64,000 nt of DNA from VFMC01 sp044359565 (GTDB lineage Bacteria > Actinomycetota > Acidimicrobiia > Acidimicrobiales > Ilumatobacteraceae), in assembly GCA_044359565.1 (NCBI GenBank), contig JBIKLX010000002.1, forward strand, positions 3,473-67,472. Direction: 5' to 3'. The notes below the pieces were generated by a model. That model saw only the letters and a list, made by a program, of their open reading frames with translations, was not told the origin of the DNA and searched no databases. The translations under genes were made by a program, and so were the position numbers. Positions 61,538 to 64,000 of the stretch are shown here, one piece after another. Positions within the stretch are counted from its first letter, which is position 1. Each line of letters begins with the position of its first letter.

Positions 61538-61549
61538 AGAAAGGAGGTG
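61538..61549 (+). promoter_or_regulatory. Exceptionally strong ribosome-binding site
   Basis: AGAAAGGAGGTG is a 12-nt perfect complement to the conserved 3' end of 16S rRNA and lies 8 nt before an ATG (61558). No other gene in the window has so long a match. Confidence 0.65.
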
Positions 61550-61557
61550 GTCGGGTC

Positions 61558-61713
61558 ATGGACGACGTCAGTCGACGACACCCCGCGTGGAGTCGCCTCG
61601 ACCCGGGCGGAGCACCGCTCGGTGCACACTCTCACCTCTCTGGGTGGTCGGTCTATGTACCTAGGTACATGTGCGCACCACGGAATTCGCCGGGTCGCGC
61701 CAGCGACCGGTAG
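61558..61713 (+). CDS. Possible 51-residue protein with a perfect ribosome-binding site
   Basis: A frame MDDVSRRHPAWSRLDPGG to PGRASDR, stop TAG at 61711-61713. The evidence is the 12-nt SD at ideal spacing; codon third-position GC is about 67%, lower than in neighbours, so it may be a leader or a recent gene. The product is basic, with SGWSVYVPRYMCAP in its second half. I know no function. A 16-bp palindrome (61655-61670) lies within its coding part. It converges on tRNA-Lys. Confidence 0.45.
   Translation: MDDVSRRHPAWSRLDPGGAPLGAHSHLSGWSVYVPRYMCAPRNSPGRASDR
61655..61670. repeat. Perfect 16-bp palindrome
   Basis: ATGTACCTAGGTACAT is fully self-complementary. It lies inside the possible 51-codon gene. 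It could be a protein-binding site or a short hairpin, though a palindrome without a loop favours protein binding. Confidence 0.7.
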
Positions 61714-61758
61714 CGGCGGCCGGGAGATTCACGGACTGGGGGCGGCGGTCGCGATGGT

Positions 61759-61833
61759 TGGTGCCCCCCCAGGGGCTCGAACCCTGAACCAACGGATTAA
61801 AAGTCCGCTGCTCTGCCATTGAGCTAGAGGGGC
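61759..61833 (-). tRNA. tRNA-Lys (anticodon UUU)
   Basis: The minus strand reads GCCCCTCTAGCTCAATGGCA at the 5' end. Acceptor GCCCCTC pairs with GGGGGGC (one G-U). D arm AGCTC...GAGC, anticodon loop CTTTTAA with anticodon TTT, T arm CAGGG TTCGAGC CCCTG. Discriminator A and an encoded CCA end at 61759; without CCA the gene ends at 61762. Confidence 0.97.
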
Positions 61834-61975
61834 CGGGTGACGGTGATGCCGAAGCAGCAACCCGGGCGACCAGTATGCCCGGCCCACGTGGGCTGCGGCG
61901 AGAGCCGCTGCCAGGAATCGACTGCGTCAGGGAGTGAGCAGTCGGAGGAGAAATCGCCGTGGCGCACCCGACCGC

Positions 61976-63499
61976 TCACCCGCTGGAACCGATTACTGCG
62001 TCGTACTGGGCGAGCAGCGCGTTGATGTCGTCGGTGAGCCGCTGCAGCGCCTCGTCGGCGGGCACCCCCTTGTCGACCACATCGGTCGTGAGGGCGAAGA
62101 AGAGGCGTTCCACTTCAGCACTCGGCCCGAACAGGGCCCCCGCTGTGGCATCGGTACCGGGCAGCGCGAGTACCTGGTCCCACGCCACCCGCATCTCGGG
62201 GTACTTGGCCCAGGCGGCCACGAGCGCCGGTTCGGCTGCGACCCGGAACGATGGCGGGATGTAGCCGGTGGCGGCATCGAAGCGGGCGATGTTGGCTGAC
62301 TCGGTGAACCAGGTCACCACATCGAACGCAGCCCCCACCCGGGCGGGGTCGCCGAGGTCGATGAGGAAGAACCCGTTCCCGCCCAGCACCGCGCCGCGGC
62401 CCGGCCCGGGCAATGGCCCAACCCCCAACTCCACCCCCGGGAACGAGCCCGCCTCCAACAGAGCGATCACATCGCCGAGCGCTGCCGACGTGTGCACGGT
62501 CATCGTCGCCCCCTCGAGCGGATCGGCGATACGGGTGAGGTCTTCCACCCCAGACGGCGTGGGCCCGATCGACACACCGCCGTTCACCTCCACCACGTCG
62601 CGCAGCCAGGTGAGCGTTTCGCGGTTCGCCGGCGTGTCGAGATCGACCGACACCGGGCCACCCGAGCGGCCGTTGTCGGGAAGGGCGAACACCTCGCCCC
62701 GTTGCAGCGCGCCGTTGGTGAGCAGGTAGGCGGTCATCCAGTCGTACACCACCATCCCGTGCGGGCTGACACCGCTGTCGACGATCTGGCGCGATGCCGC
62801 GGCCAGTTCCTCGAGGGTGATGGGGGGTGCTGCCGGATCGAGTCCGGCGGCGCGCATCTCGACCGCGTCGAACCACAACACCGAGGTCGACACCCCGAAC
62901 GGCACGGCCTGGAGCACACCGCCGACCTCGTACGTCGCCCGCACCACCGGCAGGAGGCCGTCACCCGCCACCTCACCGCCCGGGCACTCGTCGGGCCTCA
63001 CCACCCGCCCGGAGTCGAGCAGGCGCTTCATGGCCTGCGGAGTGGCGACGACGAGATCGGGCCACTCGGCAGCCGGTGTCTGCGACAGGGTGGCCAGCAG
63101 GTCGTTGGCGCCGCCCACCGACTCGGTGACGAGCTCGACCGCTGTCTGCGAGGCATTGAACTCGGCCACCAACTCGTCGAATGCGTTCTGGCCCTCGTCG
63201 CCGCCGATGATCTCCCACATCCGCACGGTGATCGGAGAGCCGCCCTCACCGGGTTCTGCGCAGCGTCCCTGCTCCGGCGGCTCCACCACATTCACTGGTT
63301 TCGAGTTCTCGCCGGGGCCGGGTGCTTCGTCGTCCACCGACCCCGGTACCGTTGCAGCAGCAGTGCCCGTGCCACCACCCTCGGTCTGTTGGGCCGCATC
63401 CGCGCCTGAGCAGGCAACAGCGACCATGGCCAGCACGACCGCTGCCACCCACCCACTTCGGCGAGCACTCGATCTCGGGACCGGTCGGGCTCGGCGCAT
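61976..63499 (-). CDS. Extracellular solute-binding lipoprotein (sugar ABC transporter, UgpB/MalE-like)
   Basis: A 507-residue lipoprotein. Signal segment SGWVAAVVLAMVAVACSG with a lipobox (AVACS). A long acidic Gly/Thr linker leads to the binding domain: VRMWEIIGGDEGQNAFDELV, ELVAEFNASQTAVELV (typical of family 1 solute-binding proteins), LVVATPQAMKRLLDSG, YDWMTAYLLTNGALQRGEV, GGNGFFLIDLGDP and AAFDVVTWFTES. It would bind a sugar or glycerol-3-phosphate-like compound outside the membrane; permeases are not next to it in the window. TATCGT (63507-63512) ends 7 nt before the ATG. Confidence 0.88.
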   Translation of the reverse strand: MRRARPVPRSSARRSGWVAAVVLAMVAVACSGADAAQQTEGGGTGTAAATVPGSVDDEAPGPGENSKPVNVVEPPEQGRCAEPGEGGSPITVRMWEIIGGDEGQNAFDELVAEFNASQTAVELVTESVGGANDLLATLSQTPAAEWPDLVVATPQAMKRLLDSGRVVRPDECPGGEVAGDGLLPVVRATYEVGGVLQAVPFGVSTSVLWFDAVEMRAAGLDPAAPPITLEELAAASRQIVDSGVSPHGMVVYDWMTAYLLTNGALQRGEVFALPDNGRSGGPVSVDLDTPANRETLTWLRDVVEVNGGVSIGPTPSGVEDLTRIADPLEGATMTVHTSAALGDVIALLEAGSFPGVELGVGPLPGPGRGAVLGGNGFFLIDLGDPARVGAAFDVVTWFTESANIARFDAATGYIPPSFRVAAEPALVAAWAKYPEMRVAWDQVLALPGTDATAGALFGPSAEVERLFFALTTDVVDKGVPADEALQRLTDDINALLAQYDAVIGSSG

Positions 63500-63506
63500 G
63501 GCGCCG

Positions 63507-63512
63507 ACGATA
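63507..63512 (-). promoter_or_regulatory. −10 box for the solute-binding lipoprotein gene
   Basis: TATCGT on the minus strand ends 7 nt before the ATG at 63499, consistent with a leaderless transcript. Confidence 0.45.
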
Positions 63513-63573
63513 TGTCGTCGAGCTCGTCGAGGCGATGTCCTGACTGCCCTGTCGACTCGGGCAGAATCTGAAG

Positions 63574-64000
63574 ATGACCGCTTCCCGCGACGACGCGTCG
63601 GCCGATCGATGGCTCGCGCTCCTGGCCGGGGCGAACACGTGGGACGACCCTGAACGCCGACCCAACATCACGGTGCGATCATCCGGCGGCGCCCAGGTGC
63701 TGGCCCTCGGCGCCAGCCTTGCGGTGCTGCTGTGCTTCGCAGCAGTCGAAGACGGCGACGGCATCGCCGCATTGCGTCGCGCTGCGCCCATAGCGCTCGC
63801 CGCAACGACGGCCGTGTGTGCCATCGGCCCGACACTCACATTCTTGGGCCACACCCGCCGAACCCGACCGCTCGGCGTGAACTTCGCGTTCCGGTCGCTG
63901 GTGGGCCTGGCGATGGTGGGTGGCATCTTCGGCTCCGCACCCGGTTGGGCCGCACTGCTGTCGACCGGTCTCGGCATCGTCATCGGCGCCGACACCTCGC
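63574..64000 (+). CDS. Membrane protein, 5' part (cut by window end)
   Basis: A frame open from ATG 63574 to the end of the window, at least 142 codons. It starts MTASRDDASADRWLALLAG, followed by a short soluble part and hydrophobic segments: VLALGASLAVLLCFAAV, ALAATTAVCAIGPTLTFL, and SLVGLAMVGGIFGSAPGWAAL. No family is recognised. It is divergent from the solute-binding lipoprotein gene. Codon third positions are strongly GC-biased, supporting real coding. Confidence 0.75.
   Translation, partial: MTASRDDASADRWLALLAGANTWDDPERRPNITVRSSGGAQVLALGASLAVLLCFAAVEDGDGIAALRRAAPIALAATTAVCAIGPTLTFLGHTRRTRPLGVNFAFRSLVGLAMVGGIFGSAPGWAALLSTGLGIVIGADTS

Noticed and set aside
61538..61560. Fragment of 16S rRNA 3' end
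   Set aside because: AAAGGAGGTG resembles the complement of the 16S end, but the flanks do not continue as rRNA; an RBS before an ATG explains it better.

Overview
The window is high-GC, gene-dense DNA from the chromosome of an actinobacterium. GC-rich third codon positions, ATGA/GTGA start-stop overlaps, frequent GTG starts, −10 boxes placed directly upstream of start codons, and a CsoR/CopZ/CopA set all point to Actinomycetota. The mix of acyl-CoA dehydrogenases, a class III CoA-transferase, DUF3500 and DUF4012 proteins would suit a free-living Acidimicrobiia (Ilumatobacter-like) organism, but that is inference; no rRNA or phylogenetic marker in the window proves it.

Region 1 (1-10.7 kb) is catabolic. 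It opens with the end of a beta-hydroxyacid dehydrogenase gene coupled to a molybdopterin oxidoreductase. Two tightly overlapping divergent operons follow, sharing an 89-bp control region: aldehyde dehydrogenase - CaiB/BaiF CoA-transferase - FAD monooxygenase - DUF3500 on the minus strand, and a GntR/UTRA regulator - ThDP-dependent enzyme on the plus strand. They read as one substrate-induced degradation pathway of unknown substrate. An FMN-split-barrel protein closes the block.

Region 2 (10.7-20.5 kb) is mostly housekeeping: ispD-ispF-rlmB opposite a Crp/Fnr regulator, a dienelactone-hydrolase-like protein, a secreted polysaccharide deacetylase, an ABC-2 type transporter, an orphan glycine-betaine-type binding lipoprotein, an SsnA-like amidohydrolase lacking the usual N-terminal sandwich, and an acyl-CoA dehydrogenase. 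A short repeat cluster lies at 19.1 kb.

Region 3 (20.5-45.3 kb) is a large envelope/exopolysaccharide locus of at least 18 genes: a Thr/Pro-rich anchored protein, a DUF4012 protein, a TPR protein, a NeuD/PglD acetyltransferase, an initiating phosphoglycosyl transferase, three GT4 glycosyltransferases (one fused to a GNAT domain), a polysaccharide deacetylase, a low-molecular-weight phosphatase, an NDP-sugar epimerase, a polymerase-like membrane protein, a Wzz/BY-kinase, asparagine synthetase, a GT-C membrane transferase, a nucleotide-sugar dehydrogenase, an aminotransferase and a PglF-like dehydratase. Together these hold a full candidate set (PglF-E-D-C type) for making and transferring a bacillosamine-like diamino sugar. 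No clear flippase is seen.

Region 4 (45.4-64 kb) holds a second acyl-CoA dehydrogenase, a fused xanthine-dehydrogenase-type oxidoreductase, a large FHA-TM-FtsK/SpoIIIE ATPase of EssC/EccC type without ESX neighbours, a divergent sigma/HTH-like protein, a phosphatase-like protein without its catalytic arginine, a copper operon (csoR-copZ-periplasmic protein-copA) with its palindromic operator inside the csoR promoter spacer, a doubled SnoaL-type protein, an overlapping two-component system, tRNA-Lys(UUU), a solute-binding lipoprotein, and the start of a membrane protein cut by the window end. Between the sensor kinase and the tRNA is a possible 51-codon gene with an unusually strong ribosome-binding site.
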